In this document: positions 1-11,260 of the stretch, one piece after another
How the letters are laid out: every line of letters starts with the position of its first letter
Position numbering within the stretch: position 1 is the stretch's first letter
Assembly (NCBI RefSeq): GCF_018334155.1
Contig: NZ_JAGXTP010000001.1
Span: 2,480,001-2,544,000 of the forward strand
Reading direction: 5' to 3'
Length of the DNA: 64,000 nucleotides
DNA from: Devosia litorisediminis
GTDB lineage: Bacteria > Pseudomonadota > Alphaproteobacteria > Rhizobiales > Devosiaceae
Position numbers and translations under genes: made by a program
The notes under the pieces: generated by a model
Seen by the model: only the letters and a program-made list of their open reading frames with translations
The model's database searches: none
Told to the model about the DNA's origin: nothing

Positions 1-407
1 CGGAAACCCAGGTCATGATGATGCGCATGGACAGCGATCTGCTGCCGCTGCTGCACGCGACCGCGACCGGCACCCTGGGCGGCCATGAGGTGAGCTGGAA
101 GGATCAGTATGCGCTCACCGTCATTCTGGCGACCCAGGGCTATCCAGCCAGCTATTCCAAGGGCTCCGAGATCAAGGGCGTGGAAAATGCCGGTTCCGAG
201 CATGTTCATGTGTTCCACGCGGGAACGCGTCGCGACGGCGCGCGTTTACTTGCAGAGGGTGGTCGCGTGCTCAATGTGACCGCTCTGGGGACGGGTGTCC
301 GGGAGGCGCAGCAGCGTGCTTACGCAGGCGTGGACAAGATTGACTGGCCAGAAGGCTTTTGCCGCCGCGACATCGGCTGGCGGGAGCTCGCCCGTACCCG
401 CGTCTGA
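1..407 (+). CDS. purD: Phosphoribosylamine-glycine ligase, C-terminal part
   Basis: The reading frame is open from the left window edge (first full codon at base 3) and ends at 407, so only the last ~135 residues are present. PurD (GARS) makes glycinamide ribonucleotide from phosphoribosylamine, glycine and ATP in purine synthesis. The visible part holds the family's ETQV stretch, the SDLLPLL segment and the C-terminal domain ending in a run like GRVLNVTALG, followed by the helical tail. No internal break is seen. The next gene begins 142 bases downstream on the same strand, so co-transcription is possible. Confidence 0.93.
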   Translation, partial: ETQVMMMRMDSDLLPLLHATATGTLGGHEVSWKDQYALTVILATQGYPASYSKGSEIKGVENAGSEHVHVFHAGTRRDGARLLAEGGRVLNVTALGTGVREAQQRAYAGVDKIDWPEGFCRRDIGWRELARTRV

Positions 408-549
408 ACCATTCCTCAACCTCAATCCGCTAGGCTTCCGCAAGACAGTCTTTGACCAGACCCCGTCGCAACGTCCGCTGACGCCGCTGCAAAAGCGCGG
501 CCAGGCCCTCGCCGACAGTCTGCGTAACAAGGGCAAGGAGCGCGGCGGC

Positions 550-1422
550 ATGAGCACGATTTCTGGGCCACGAATTGGTATTGCGCTGGGCGGCGGCTCG
601 GCGCGCGGCCTGACCCACATTCCCTATATCGAAGCGATGGACGAGTTGGGCCTCAAGCCCGCGGTTATTTCAGGCACCTCGATTGGCGCGCTGATCGGGG
701 CCGGCTGGGCTGCGGGCATGACCGGCAAGGAATTGCGCGAGCACTCCTATGAAGTGCTGGGTACCATGCGCAAGATCGCCACCAAATTGTGGGCGATCCA
801 GCTGCGCGGGCTGGGCGGCATTCTCAAGAACGGCATTTCGATGCAGCTCGATGCCTCGAGCATTGTCGACAGCTTCATCCCCGAGGATTTCCCGCTCGAG
901 TTCAAGGATCTCAAGATCCCGCTTTATGTGGTGGCGACCGATTTCCAGAGCTGGCACCAGGTGGTGTTCAATTCCGGAGCGCTACGTCCGGCCATTGCCG
1001 GCTCGATTGCCATTCCCAGCCTGTTCAAGCCGGTCAACTATGCCAACCACATTCTGGTCGATGGCGGTGTGGTCAATCCGCTGCCGCTCGATCAGGCTGA
1101 TATCGGTACCGACTTCCTGATCGGCATCGACGTCAATGGCGATCCCTCCGAGGGCATCAGCAAGACCGATCACAAGGCGCTCGATATCTGGTTCGGTTCG
1201 GCCCAGATCATGATGCATTCGTTGACCGCGCACATGATGGCGGCCTATCCGCCCGATATCTATATCCGGCCTCATGTCGCCAATTTTGGCGCGCTGGAAT
1301 TCTGGCGCGTGCGCGAAATCGTCAGCCATGGCGAAGCCGAGAAAGAGCGCTTCAAGCGCATTCTGGCACAGAAGGTCGAAGACTATATCCAGGACAGGCT
1401 GCCTGCCGCGGGTGTTGAATAG
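550..1422 (+). CDS. Patatin-like phospholipase family protein
   Basis: A predicted serine lipid acyl hydrolase of the patatin/RssA type, 290 residues. It carries the oxyanion loop GGGSARG (residues 14-20), the nucleophile elbow GTSIG with Ser44, and the catalytic Asp171 in a DGG motif, so the Ser-Asp dyad is intact. The frame is open further upstream and would overlap purD. The ATG at 550 is preferred because AAGGAG lies nine bases ahead (535-540) and it places the GGGSARG loop near the N terminus as in the family. No signal peptide is visible, so a cytoplasmic or membrane-peripheral protein is likely. The natural substrate cannot be read from sequence. Confidence 0.88.
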   Translation: MSTISGPRIGIALGGGSARGLTHIPYIEAMDELGLKPAVISGTSIGALIGAGWAAGMTGKELREHSYEVLGTMRKIATKLWAIQLRGLGGILKNGISMQLDASSIVDSFIPEDFPLEFKDLKIPLYVVATDFQSWHQVVFNSGALRPAIAGSIAIPSLFKPVNYANHILVDGGVVNPLPLDQADIGTDFLIGIDVNGDPSEGISKTDHKALDIWFGSAQIMMHSLTAHMMAAYPPDIYIRPHVANFGALEFWRVREIVSHGEAEKERFKRILAQKVEDYIQDRLPAAGVE

Positions 1423-1431
1423 CCTGCAGGA

Positions 1432-3420
1432 TCAGCCCCGCGATCGGGCCTTCTTTGGAACGCTTGTCTTCTTGTTGTCACGCCGGGTTGCGGCAACGTT
1501 GTTGAGCAGGAATGGCGCGATATCGACCGGTCGCATCGGGCGCCCGAAGTAGAACCCCTGCATCTGATCGCATGACATTGCTGAGAGAATGTCGGCCTGC
1601 TCTTCGGTCTCGATGCCCTCTGCCGTAACCACCATGTGCAGACGATGGCCAAGCGCAATGATGGCGTCGAGCACATCACTGGCCTGCCCCCGGCTATCGG
1701 CCAGTCCCATGATGAACGAGCGGTCGATCTTGAGCTTGTCGAAGCCGAACTTCCACAGATAGCCCAGGCTGGAATAGCCCGTTCCGAAGTCGTCCATGGC
1801 GATGGACACGCCCAAGGTCCGCAGGTCGGCAAGCTGACGACCGATCTTGTCGGTGTCGTGCATCAGAAGGCTTTCGGTGACTTCCAGTTCCAGCCGGGTG
1901 GCGGGCAGACCGGTCTGCGCGAGCAGCTCGCTGACGAGTTCGGGCAGTTCCTGGCTCTCGAACTGGCGGACGGAAAGGTTGACCGACACAAACAGATCAT
2001 CGGGCCAGGCTGCGGCCTGGGCCATCGCTGTCTTGAGGACCCATGTGCCAATGCGTTCGATCTCGCCAATGGATTCAGCCACCGGAATGAACTCATCAGG
2101 CGGGATGCGCTCGCCATCCTCATCGGTCAGGCGCAACAGGGCCTCAAAACCGACGCAGAGGTTCGAGGTCTGGTCCAGCAGCGGCTGAAATTCCAGGGTG
2201 AACAGATCAAGGTCATAGCCCTGCCGTACGGCCTTTTCGACCTTCTGGCGGCGCGCCACGGTGGCCTCGAGCGCCTGATTGAACACCTTGTGCAGCCCGC
2301 GACCATCGGCCTTGGCCTGATAGAGCGCCATATCGGCCTTGTGCAGACAATCCGCCACAGAGACCGTTGTGTCGGGCACCATATAGACACCAACGCTGAT
2401 ACCGCCGGTGACGGTCACCCCGCCCGTGCGGAGGGGCAGTTTGACGTCCTGCTGCACGCGGTCGACGACCGCCAGAATGGCCTGAGGACTATCTGCGGCG
2501 ATGACCGCGACGAATTCATCACCACCGATACGCGATGCGACACCGGTTTCGCCAATGCCGCGCGCAATGGCTTCGCCAACATGGCGCAAAAAGGCATCGC
2601 CGGTCTGGTGTCCGAATACATCATTGGTGGATTTGAAATTGTCGACATCGGCGTACAGCACGGCGACGCAATTTGCCTTGCTGGCCAGTGATGCGGTCTT
2701 GAAGAAGGCGTCGCGGTTGAGCAGGCCGGATACGGTGTCGAAATTGGCCAGATACTCGATCGACCGCTTCGCGGTTTTCTGTCGTTCGCGCAGATAGGCA
2801 ATCAGGAAATAGGCAACGGCCAGGATGACGGCGAACAGCGCTGACATCGCGATGGAATACTGGATCGCCGAACTGGTGAACTGGCGGTACATTGCGGTCT
2901 TGTCGACATAGACAATGGCAACGCCGATCACCTGCTCGCCCGATACGATAGGGGTGTAGGCCTCGATAAAGTATTTCGGCTCGGTCGCGTCGGCAGTTTC
3001 GTCATGGATGAAGGAGGCAATACCGCCCTCTGCCAGAATTTGCTGAACGGTGTCGAGATGCCCCCCGATATGTGGGGTTTGGTGGGGGTGCGCGCCATGT
3101 GCCATGGCGCCATCATCGCTCTGGGCAGCCCAGACCACGGCGTCGCCCTGTTGATTGAACAGCTCAAAGCGAAAAACATCACTGACCTGGGACAGCGACA
3201 GAACCGCACTGAGCTGATCCTGATCGGGATTGTCGGCTTGCAGCAATGACTCGAGGTCTGGCGTTTCGTCGGTAAGGTACTGCGCCCATTGCACGGCCTC
3301 CCGCTCGGCTGCAACGCCGACCCCGTGCTGGATCACGGCAACAAGACCGAGACTGGCCGCACCGATCAGCACCAGGATCATGGACATGGCTGCAACAGTG
3401 ATGATCAGTTTTTTGCGCAT
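1432..3420 (-). CDS. Membrane GGDEF-EAL cyclic-di-GMP protein
   Basis: A 662-residue protein that probably makes and/or degrades cyclic di-GMP. The order is: membrane helix (about 5-30), periplasmic sensor region (about 31-185), second helix (about 188-210), GGDEF domain (about 225-390) and EAL domain (about 405-645). GGDEF is intact at 299-303 and the Mg-binding DVDNF segment is present. The position of the inhibitory RxxD site upstream of GGDEF does not match, so product inhibition may be absent. The EAL domain keeps EAL (426-428), the Asn of SVNLS, the Glu of EVTES, the DD pair (543-544) and the lysine of KLKIDR, so the phosphodiesterase looks competent. Which activity dominates is unknown. 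It is convergent with the patatin gene. Confidence 0.93.
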   Translation of the reverse strand: MRKKLIITVAAMSMILVLIGAASLGLVAVIQHGVGVAAEREAVQWAQYLTDETPDLESLLQADNPDQDQLSAVLSLSQVSDVFRFELFNQQGDAVVWAAQSDDGAMAHGAHPHQTPHIGGHLDTVQQILAEGGIASFIHDETADATEPKYFIEAYTPIVSGEQVIGVAIVYVDKTAMYRQFTSSAIQYSIAMSALFAVILAVAYFLIAYLRERQKTAKRSIEYLANFDTVSGLLNRDAFFKTASLASKANCVAVLYADVDNFKSTNDVFGHQTGDAFLRHVGEAIARGIGETGVASRIGGDEFVAVIAADSPQAILAVVDRVQQDVKLPLRTGGVTVTGGISVGVYMVPDTTVSVADCLHKADMALYQAKADGRGLHKVFNQALEATVARRQKVEKAVRQGYDLDLFTLEFQPLLDQTSNLCVGFEALLRLTDEDGERIPPDEFIPVAESIGEIERIGTWVLKTAMAQAAAWPDDLFVSVNLSVRQFESQELPELVSELLAQTGLPATRLELEVTESLLMHDTDKIGRQLADLRTLGVSIAMDDFGTGYSSLGYLWKFGFDKLKIDRSFIMGLADSRGQASDVLDAIIALGHRLHMVVTAEGIETEEQADILSAMSCDQMQGFYFGRPMRPVDIAPFLLNNVAATRRDNKKTSVPKKARSRG

Positions 3421-3542
3421 GGAGAACCCGCCAACCTCATTTCCTCTTATCTTCCTCGATAAGATTTAAGAAAGGTTGGACGGACTGCGCTGCCGTGATC
3501 AGCTGTTATGTATCCTATGAGCTGAAAACCGGGTGGGATCAG

Positions 3543-4610
3543 CTAGCCGATCTGCTCCGACTGCATGCCGGCAAGATCGGCCGAGATAGTGCAGACCAGG
3601 CCCTCGGGCCTGAAATCCATTATCACTTCGGACCCACTGCTGGGCAGACCTGCACGCACCAGCCGGCTGCCAAAGCCCTTGTCCTGGGGTTGCTCGACGG
3701 CGGGGCCACCCTGCTCCACCCATTTGATGACAAAAGCCTCGACGCCCTGACGCGATTCCACGCTCCAGTTGATGTTGACCACGCCATCAACGCTGGCCAG
3801 TGCCCCATATTTGGTGGCGTTCGTGGCCAGCTCGTGCAGGATCATCGACAGCGTCAGCGTTGGCTTGGATGACAGCTTGATCGCGGGGCCATCGGCCACA
3901 ATGCGCCGCTGCCCTTCATTGCCATGCAGGGCAGCAATCTTCTGGACAATGTCGGCGACGCTGGCATGACCGGCACTGCCCGCGATCAGCATATCCTGCG
4001 CATCCGCCAGCACACCGATACGCTCGGTCAATGTTTTCGAAATGCCGGGTAGATCATTCTTGGAACGCAAGGTCTGGCTGACAATGGCCTGGATCAGCGC
4101 CAGCTGGTTTTTCAGGCGATGCCCGATCTCCTGCGACAGTACCTGCTGCTCGCTCTCGCGTTCAGCCAGCGCCAGATTGGAACGCTGCAGGGAGTGGGCC
4201 AGTCGGGCCATGGATTCGCGCTCGGCCTTGAGGTGCTGGGCAGTCACGGTGATGCCATGGATGATGACAATGTCGACGCTGACGATGAAGGCATAAAACA
4301 GCAATGCCGTGGTCGCGCCCGCGTTGAGAGCAAATGAATTGGCCGGGGCGATGAAGAAGAACCAGGACGCCAGACCGCACAGCACTGCCGAAACCACCCC
4401 GGGCCAAAGCCCTGCCAGCAAGGTGGTGACAATGACAGCGGGGAAAAACGTCAGATAGGGAAAGCCCGGCGGCAGGGCATCGCTGAGGCCATAGCGCAGC
4501 GCAAAGGCAACAACGCACAGGCCCAGCGAAAGCGACCAGCGGAACAGCGGCGAGCGATTGCGGGTCACAATCGTCTGCAGTGCCGTAGTAAATCTGCTCT
4601 TGTCGCTCAC
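3543..4610 (-). CDS. HWE/HisKA_2-type sensor histidine kinase with DUF4118-like membrane region
   Basis: A 355-residue membrane histidine kinase. The N-terminal ~120 residues form about four hydrophobic helices with the spacing of DUF4118 (KdpD-like) sensors. A short coiled coil (about 125-158) leads to the phospho-acceptor segment EIGHRLKN with His164. The ATPase region has the N-box HELATNATKYGA (259-270) and a WVEQGGP element (297-303), both hallmarks of the HWE/HisKA_2 class, which often drives general stress response or light signalling in Alphaproteobacteria. The start is a GTG at 4610 with AGAGG five bases upstream. No response regulator gene is adjacent, so the partner is unknown. Confidence 0.9.
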   Translation of the reverse strand: MSDKSRFTTALQTIVTRNRSPLFRWSLSLGLCVVAFALRYGLSDALPPGFPYLTFFPAVIVTTLLAGLWPGVVSAVLCGLASWFFFIAPANSFALNAGATTALLFYAFIVSVDIVIIHGITVTAQHLKAERESMARLAHSLQRSNLALAERESEQQVLSQEIGHRLKNQLALIQAIVSQTLRSKNDLPGISKTLTERIGVLADAQDMLIAGSAGHASVADIVQKIAALHGNEGQRRIVADGPAIKLSSKPTLTLSMILHELATNATKYGALASVDGVVNINWSVESRQGVEAFVIKWVEQGGPAVEQPQDKGFGSRLVRAGLPSSGSEVIMDFRPEGLVCTISADLAGMQSEQIG

Positions 4611-4721
4611 GGTGCCTCTGTCGGATTTGGATGAAATTGGTCAGAACCACTGACCAGCATATACGGGAAAAGCACGAAAGCGGAACCTGCATTGGGCCGC
4701 TTTATGCACAGCGCGCAACAT

Positions 4722-5180
4722 CTATCCGCGCCGCAGGTCCTGAAAAAACGCCTTGAGCATGGCCTCTGACCGCGCCGCGCCAATGCCGCCAATGATCTCA
4801 GGGGCATGGTGGCAGCTGGGCTGCTCAAACAGCCGCACGCCATTCTCGACGGCGCCTGCCTTGGTGTCTTCAGCCGCGAAATAGACCCGACGCACCCGGC
4901 TGTGGGCGATAGCACCGGCGCACATGGCGCAGGGCTCAAGGGTGACATACAGATCGCAACCATCCAGCCTGCCCGTGCCGCGTTTGGCCAGGGCCGCGCG
5001 CATGGCCAGCAGTTCGGCATGCGCGGTGGGATCGTTGAGCGCCTTCATGCGATTGCGCTCGGCGGCCAGCACGGTTTCGCCTTCCATGACCACCGCGCCC
5101 ACGGGCGCTTCGCCATTGGCGGCGGCTTCCTCGGCCAGCGCCAGCGCGCGATTCATCGGTGTCATGGGTGGATGCGGCAT
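4722..5180 (-). CDS. tadA: tRNA adenosine(34) deaminase
   Basis: A 152-residue zinc deaminase that converts A34 to inosine in tRNA-Arg(ACG). The zinc and catalytic signature is complete: HAE at 54-56 (zinc His and general-base Glu) and PCAMC at 83-87 (two zinc Cys). The C-terminal helix is typical of TadA. The first ATG (5180) is used, although ATGs at residues 6 and 9 are equally possible because no clear Shine-Dalgarno sequence is seen. The EamA transporter ends 41 bases upstream on the same strand, so both may share a transcript. Confidence 0.93.
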   Translation of the reverse strand: MPHPPMTPMNRALALAEEAAANGEAPVGAVVMEGETVLAAERNRMKALNDPTAHAELLAMRAALAKRGTGRLDGCDLYVTLEPCAMCAGAIAHSRVRRVYFAAEDTKAGAVENGVRLFEQPSCHHAPEIIGGIGAARSEAMLKAFFQDLRRG

Positions 5181-5220
5181 GGCGTGGTGATACTGTTCAA
5201 TGGCAAAACGGGCAAGCCGG

Positions 5221-6078
5221 TCACAGCCGACGGCGGCGCCCGGCCCCCAGAATGGCGATGGCGATGCCGCCCAGAATGATGATCGAGGCGATCAGCAGTC
5301 TTGGCGTGACGGCTTCGCCCAGCACCGGCACGGCGATGGCGGCGGCAATCACCGGCACACTGAGCTGGACCACCGCGGCGCGGGTCCGGGTCAGTTGGGG
5401 CAACACGGCATACCAGATGGCATAACCCAGTCCTGAGGTTATCGCGCCAGACGCAATGGCCAGGGCAACCCCCAGCGGGCTTGGCAATTGCCAGACCAGC
5501 CCGAAGATCAGCAAGATCAGGGCAAATGGCACGCAGCGCACAAAGCTGCCCGCGGCGTCAGCCAGCGGCCGGGTCGAGCCGCGCCCCAGTAGCGAATAGG
5601 CCGCCCAGCACAGCCCCGAGACCACCATCAACAGGGTTCCCAGCGGGTCGGGTGCGCTCAGGCCGGGCGATATGAGATAGACAAACGCCCCCAGTGCCAC
5701 GACCAGCCCGAGCCATTCGAGCGCGCCGGGACGGTCTCCGGCGATCAGCCCCCGCGCAATCATGCCGAACTGCACGCTGACAAACAGCACCAACGCCCCC
5801 ATGCCAGCCCCCAGCAGCACATAGGCCAGCGAGAAGGCCAGCGCATAGCCAAACAAGGCGGCGGCTTGCTGCGCGGTGCCCAGGCTGGCGATCTGGCGCC
5901 AGCTGGCGGCGCGCGACAATCCCACCAGCAAACCCAGCGTTACCGCGCCGGCCAGCAAGCGAATGGCGGTGAAGCCGGCGGCATCGAGTTGCCCTGCCCC
6001 CAGCGCCTGCCGGGCCAGCACGGAATTGGCCGCAAAGGCCAGCATGGCCAGGCCTGTCAGTCCGATGATCCTGATCAT
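5221..6078 (-). CDS. EamA/DMT-family transporter
   Basis: A 285-residue integral membrane protein with about ten hydrophobic helices arranged as two EamA repeats, typical of the drug/metabolite transporter superfamily of small-molecule exporters. The substrate is not predictable. The ATG at 6078 is chosen over an upstream start at 6177 because GAGGAG sits just ahead of it and the protein then opens directly into the first membrane helix. It is divergent from mutL; the 187 bases between them must hold both promoters. Confidence 0.87.
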   Translation of the reverse strand: MIRIIGLTGLAMLAFAANSVLARQALGAGQLDAAGFTAIRLLAGAVTLGLLVGLSRAASWRQIASLGTAQQAAALFGYALAFSLAYVLLGAGMGALVLFVSVQFGMIARGLIAGDRPGALEWLGLVVALGAFVYLISPGLSAPDPLGTLLMVVSGLCWAAYSLLGRGSTRPLADAAGSFVRCVPFALILLIFGLVWQLPSPLGVALAIASGAITSGLGYAIWYAVLPQLTRTRAAVVQLSVPVIAAAIAVPVLGEAVTPRLLIASIIILGGIAIAILGAGRRRRL

Positions 6079-6265
6079 GTCTGCTCCTCGCACTGACTGC
6101 TGCGCAGCCCTGATGGATGGGTCTAGCACCCAAAGCCGTGCGCGCACCACAAAGGGCGCCATTCCGGCAGGACACAATCATGACAATTGAACCGGTGACA
6201 GAGCCCGCAAACGGGTCGGAATGGCTGGCCGGACGCCCTATATTGAGCGTTCAGGAGAATCGCCC

Positions 6266-8107
6266 TTGCCCATCCGCCAGCTACCCGAAGTTCTGATCAA
6301 CCGCATTGCCGCTGGCGAAGTGGTCGAGCGCCCTGCCAGCGTCGTCAAGGAACTGGTCGAGAACGCCATTGATGCGGGCGCCAGCCGCATTGCCGTGACC
6401 ACGGCTGCTGGTGGCAAGACTCTGCTGCGCATCGAGGATGATGGCCATGGCATGGATCGGGCTGACTTGCTGCTGTCGGTCGAGCGCCACGCGACCTCAA
6501 AGCTGTCCAGCGACGATCTCGATGATATCCGCAGCCTGGGCTTTCGCGGCGAGGCGCTGGCCTCGATCGGCTCGGTGGCCGAGCTGTCGATCTCATCGCG
6601 CCCCGCTGACGCCGAGAGCGGACTGCGCATTGATGTGCGCAATGGCGTGCGCAGCGGGCCGGTGCCGCAGGCAATGAACCGGGGCACCATTGTCGAGGTC
6701 AAGAACCTGTTCGCCAATGTCCCGGCGCGGCTGAAATTCCTCAAGACAGACCGTGGCGAATCCGGGGCCATTACCGATGTGCTCAAGCGCCTCGCAATGG
6801 CCAATCCCACCGTGCATTTCGTGCTCAGCGGCAGCGATCGCTCCACCTCGAACTGGCCTGCGGTCAGCGGCACAGGCGCATTGCAGGCGCGACTGGCGCA
6901 GGTAATCGGCGACGACTTTGCGCAGAATGCGGTGACGCTGGCGCATAGCCGGCACGGCGTGGTTGTGGCTGGTCTTGCGGGCCTGCCGACCTATACCCGT
7001 GCCAATTCGCTGAGCCAGTTCTACTTCGTCAATGGCCGCTCGGTGCGCGACAAGGTGCTGGTGGGCGCCGTGCGCGCTGCCTATGGCGACTACATCTTCC
7101 GCGACCGCTTTCCCGTAGTGGCGCTCTATATCGCCATTGATCCTGCCGAGGTCGACGTGAACGTTCATCCCGCCAAGGCCGAACTGCGCTTCCGCGATGC
7201 AGGCGCGGTGCGCAGCGCCGTGATCCGGGGGATCGGCGAAGCGCTGGCCGCAGCAGGCTTCAAGGCCTCTACCAGCGTAGCCGATGATGTGCTGGGCGCC
7301 TTCACTGCCCCTGAGCAACAGGCCAGCGGCGTTTCCACCGCGCCCATGATCTCCGGCTCAACTGCCTACCATCCCACCCAGACCTCGGCCTTTTCGGGCT
7401 ATGAGCGGGTGTCGGGATCGGGCAGCAGCAATCCGTTTTCGCCCGATTATGGTCAGACCGGTCTGGATGGTCTGAACGAACCCAGCGCGCGGGTCGAAGC
7501 CGAGCCTGCCCCGGCTCTGGTCGATTACCCGCTGGGCACGGCGCGGGCGCAGATGTTTGACAATTTTATCATCGCCCAGAATGGCAACAGCCTTCTATTG
7601 GTTGATCAACACGCGGCCCATGAGCGGCTGGTCTATGAACGGTTCAAGGCGCAGCTGGCCTCGGGGCCCGTTGCCAGCCAGGCTTTGCTGATCCCGCTGG
7701 TGCTTGAGATGCCCGAAGAGGACTGCACCCGGCTTGAAGACGCGTCCGACGAGCTGGCGCGCTTCGGGCTCTATCTCGAACGCTTCGGCCCGCGCGCCAT
7801 TGCGGTGCGTGAGACCCCAGCTCTATTGGGCAGCTCGGACATTGAAGGGCTGGTGCGTGACCTGTCCGATGGGCTGGCAGAATGGGATTCCATTGCTGCC
7901 GTCAGCGACCGCATGGAAGCGATCATCGCGCGCATGGCGTGTCACGGCTCGGTGCGCTCGGGCCGCCGCCTGCGGGTCGATGAAATGAACGCCCTGCTAC
8001 GCGACATGGAGGCCACGCCCCATTCCGGCCAGTGTATTCACGGCCGCCCGACCTATGTCGAGCTCAAACACAAAGACATCGAGCGGCTGTTCGGGCGGAG
8101 CCGGTAG
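6266..8107 (+). CDS. mutL: DNA mismatch repair protein MutL
   Basis: MutL couples MutS mismatch recognition to strand excision. The 613-residue protein has the GHKL ATPase core (NAIDAGA, DDGHGM, GFRGEAL near the N terminus), a variable acidic linker, and a dimerisation/endonuclease domain with DQHA-x2-E-x4-E starting at residue 447, plus the ACHGS and CIHGRP motifs. This is the nicking type of MutL found in bacteria without MutH. The start is set at TTG 6266, where AGGAG lies eight bases upstream and the protein opens with PIRQLPEVLINRIAAGE as in homologues. An ATG at 6221 is in frame but has no good ribosome site. Confidence 0.95.
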   Translation: MPIRQLPEVLINRIAAGEVVERPASVVKELVENAIDAGASRIAVTTAAGGKTLLRIEDDGHGMDRADLLLSVERHATSKLSSDDLDDIRSLGFRGEALASIGSVAELSISSRPADAESGLRIDVRNGVRSGPVPQAMNRGTIVEVKNLFANVPARLKFLKTDRGESGAITDVLKRLAMANPTVHFVLSGSDRSTSNWPAVSGTGALQARLAQVIGDDFAQNAVTLAHSRHGVVVAGLAGLPTYTRANSLSQFYFVNGRSVRDKVLVGAVRAAYGDYIFRDRFPVVALYIAIDPAEVDVNVHPAKAELRFRDAGAVRSAVIRGIGEALAAAGFKASTSVADDVLGAFTAPEQQASGVSTAPMISGSTAYHPTQTSAFSGYERVSGSGSSNPFSPDYGQTGLDGLNEPSARVEAEPAPALVDYPLGTARAQMFDNFIIAQNGNSLLLVDQHAAHERLVYERFKAQLASGPVASQALLIPLVLEMPEEDCTRLEDASDELARFGLYLERFGPRAIAVRETPALLGSSDIEGLVRDLSDGLAEWDSIAAVSDRMEAIIARMACHGSVRSGRRLRVDEMNALLRDMEATPHSGQCIHGRPTYVELKHKDIERLFGRSR

Positions 8108-8153
8108 GCCCTACGGGGCGGAACAGCAGTGCCGGAACATTCGTTGCCCATCC

Positions 8154-8672
8154 ATGCTCTATTTCACCAGCGATACCCATTTTGCCGATCCGCGGGTGCT
8201 CCGCCTCGACCGGCGTCCCTTCGCCAATATGGCCGAGCACGATGCCGCCTTGATTGCCAGCTGGAACAGCGTCGTGCAGGCCGATGACGATATCTGGCAC
8301 CTTGGCGACGTCGTCCGTGGGGATCAGGGCGCAGTTGAAGCTCTGCTGCACCGGTTGAACGGCACCAAGCATCTGATTGTAGGCAATAACGATCCGCTAT
8401 CGACCCAGTCGGCGCAAGGCTGGGCCAGTGTTCAGCACTATGCCGAGCTGAAGATCGACATTCAGCTCTATGTGCTGTGCCACTATCCCTTCCGCACCTG
8501 GAACCAGATGGGCAAGAAATCCATCAATCTGCACGGTCATTCGCATGGCCGGCTGGCGCCTATGCCGCGGCAGTTCGATGTGGGGGTCGATCCGCAGGGG
8601 CTGCGGCCCCGGCGACTGGACGAAATTGTGGTCAGCCGCCGGCGTGGCCGGACTGCAACGCCCGCGGCCTGA
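8154..8672 (+). CDS. Metallophosphoesterase family protein
   Basis: A 172-residue calcineurin-like phosphoesterase. It shows the dimetal motifs in order: SDTHF near the N terminus (D-x-H), HLGDVV (GD), VGNND (GNH variant with Asp), a histidine in LCHYPF, and HGHSHG near the C terminus. This layout is found in predicted small phosphoesterases without a defined substrate. The ATG at 8154 puts the SDTHF strand at the very N terminus; the frame extends upstream into mutL but is unlikely to be used. It starts 46 bases after mutL and may be co-transcribed with it. Confidence 0.85.
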   Translation: MLYFTSDTHFADPRVLRLDRRPFANMAEHDAALIASWNSVVQADDDIWHLGDVVRGDQGAVEALLHRLNGTKHLIVGNNDPLSTQSAQGWASVQHYAELKIDIQLYVLCHYPFRTWNQMGKKSINLHGHSHGRLAPMPRQFDVGVDPQGLRPRRLDEIVVSRRRGRTATPAA

Positions 8673-8677
8673 GCTTC

Positions 8678-10492
<1,815 letters not shown>

Positions 10493-10554
10493 ATCGGCTC
10501 CTGTTCTTGGAGCCCTTCGTGGCCAGAGCGGTCAATTGGGGACCGCTGAGGGGA

Positions 10555-11259
10555 CTATGGGCACCAGTAGACGTTGACGGCGTGGCCGGACCGCAACACG
10601 GCACGAATGGGCATGTCCTGGGTCGGACCATCTCCCAAAGCGGTGTCGAGCACGGCGGCCTTTTCCTCCCCTTCAATATGAAGGTACAGCCCATCCGCGC
10701 GGAGGAGACGCGGCAGGGTAAAGGTGATGCGGGGTTCGCCCGCGCCCGGTGCGCGGATGGCCAGGGTGGGGCCTTCCTCGCTCAGGGCCTGGTCCAGCGT
10801 ATCGCCGCCGGGAAAGAACGAGGCGGTATGGCCGTCGCTGCCCATGCCCAGCACGACAGCGGCGAACTGCTCGGGCAGATCGGCCAGCAGGGCATTGGTG
10901 CGCGCCACGCCCGCGGCATCAGGCTCATCGCCGCCCGAATAGAGCGGGTAGAAGCGCGCCGTGGCTGCGGGTCCCTGCAGCATGCGTTCATTGACCAGCA
11001 AGGCGTTGGAGCGGTCATTGGTTTCATCGACCCAGCGCTCATCAACTAGGGTGACGATCACCTTGGACCAGTCGATGTCCTTGGTCTTGCCCAGCGCCTG
11101 GAAGAACCGGCTGGGGGTCGACCCACCGCTGACGGCAATCGCCGCCTCGCCGCGCGCGTCGATGGCTGTGCGAATGCGGTCGGCAACGGCCTCTGCCAGT
11201 TCATTGGCAAGGGTCGGCTTGTCGGCAAAGCTGCGGCGCTCGAGCACGGGCTGGGTCAT
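10555..11259 (-). CDS. pgl: 6-phosphogluconolactonase
   Basis: A 234-residue DevB/SOL-type lactonase that hydrolyses 6-phosphogluconolactone to 6-phosphogluconate. Family segments seen are AVSGGSTP, VDERWV, and GMGSDGHTASFFPG. The start at ATG 11259 is one base after the zwf stop codon, so translation is probably coupled; the frame is open further into zwf but those codons have no support. It sits between zwf and edd, matching the metabolic order. Confidence 0.95.
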   Translation of the reverse strand: MTQPVLERRSFADKPTLANELAEAVADRIRTAIDARGEAAIAVSGGSTPSRFFQALGKTKDIDWSKVIVTLVDERWVDETNDRSNALLVNERMLQGPAATARFYPLYSGGDEPDAAGVARTNALLADLPEQFAAVVLGMGSDGHTASFFPGGDTLDQALSEEGPTLAIRAPGAGEPRITFTLPRLLRADGLYLHIEGEEKAAVLDTALGDGPTQDMPIRAVLRSGHAVNVYWCP

Positions 11260-11260
11260 T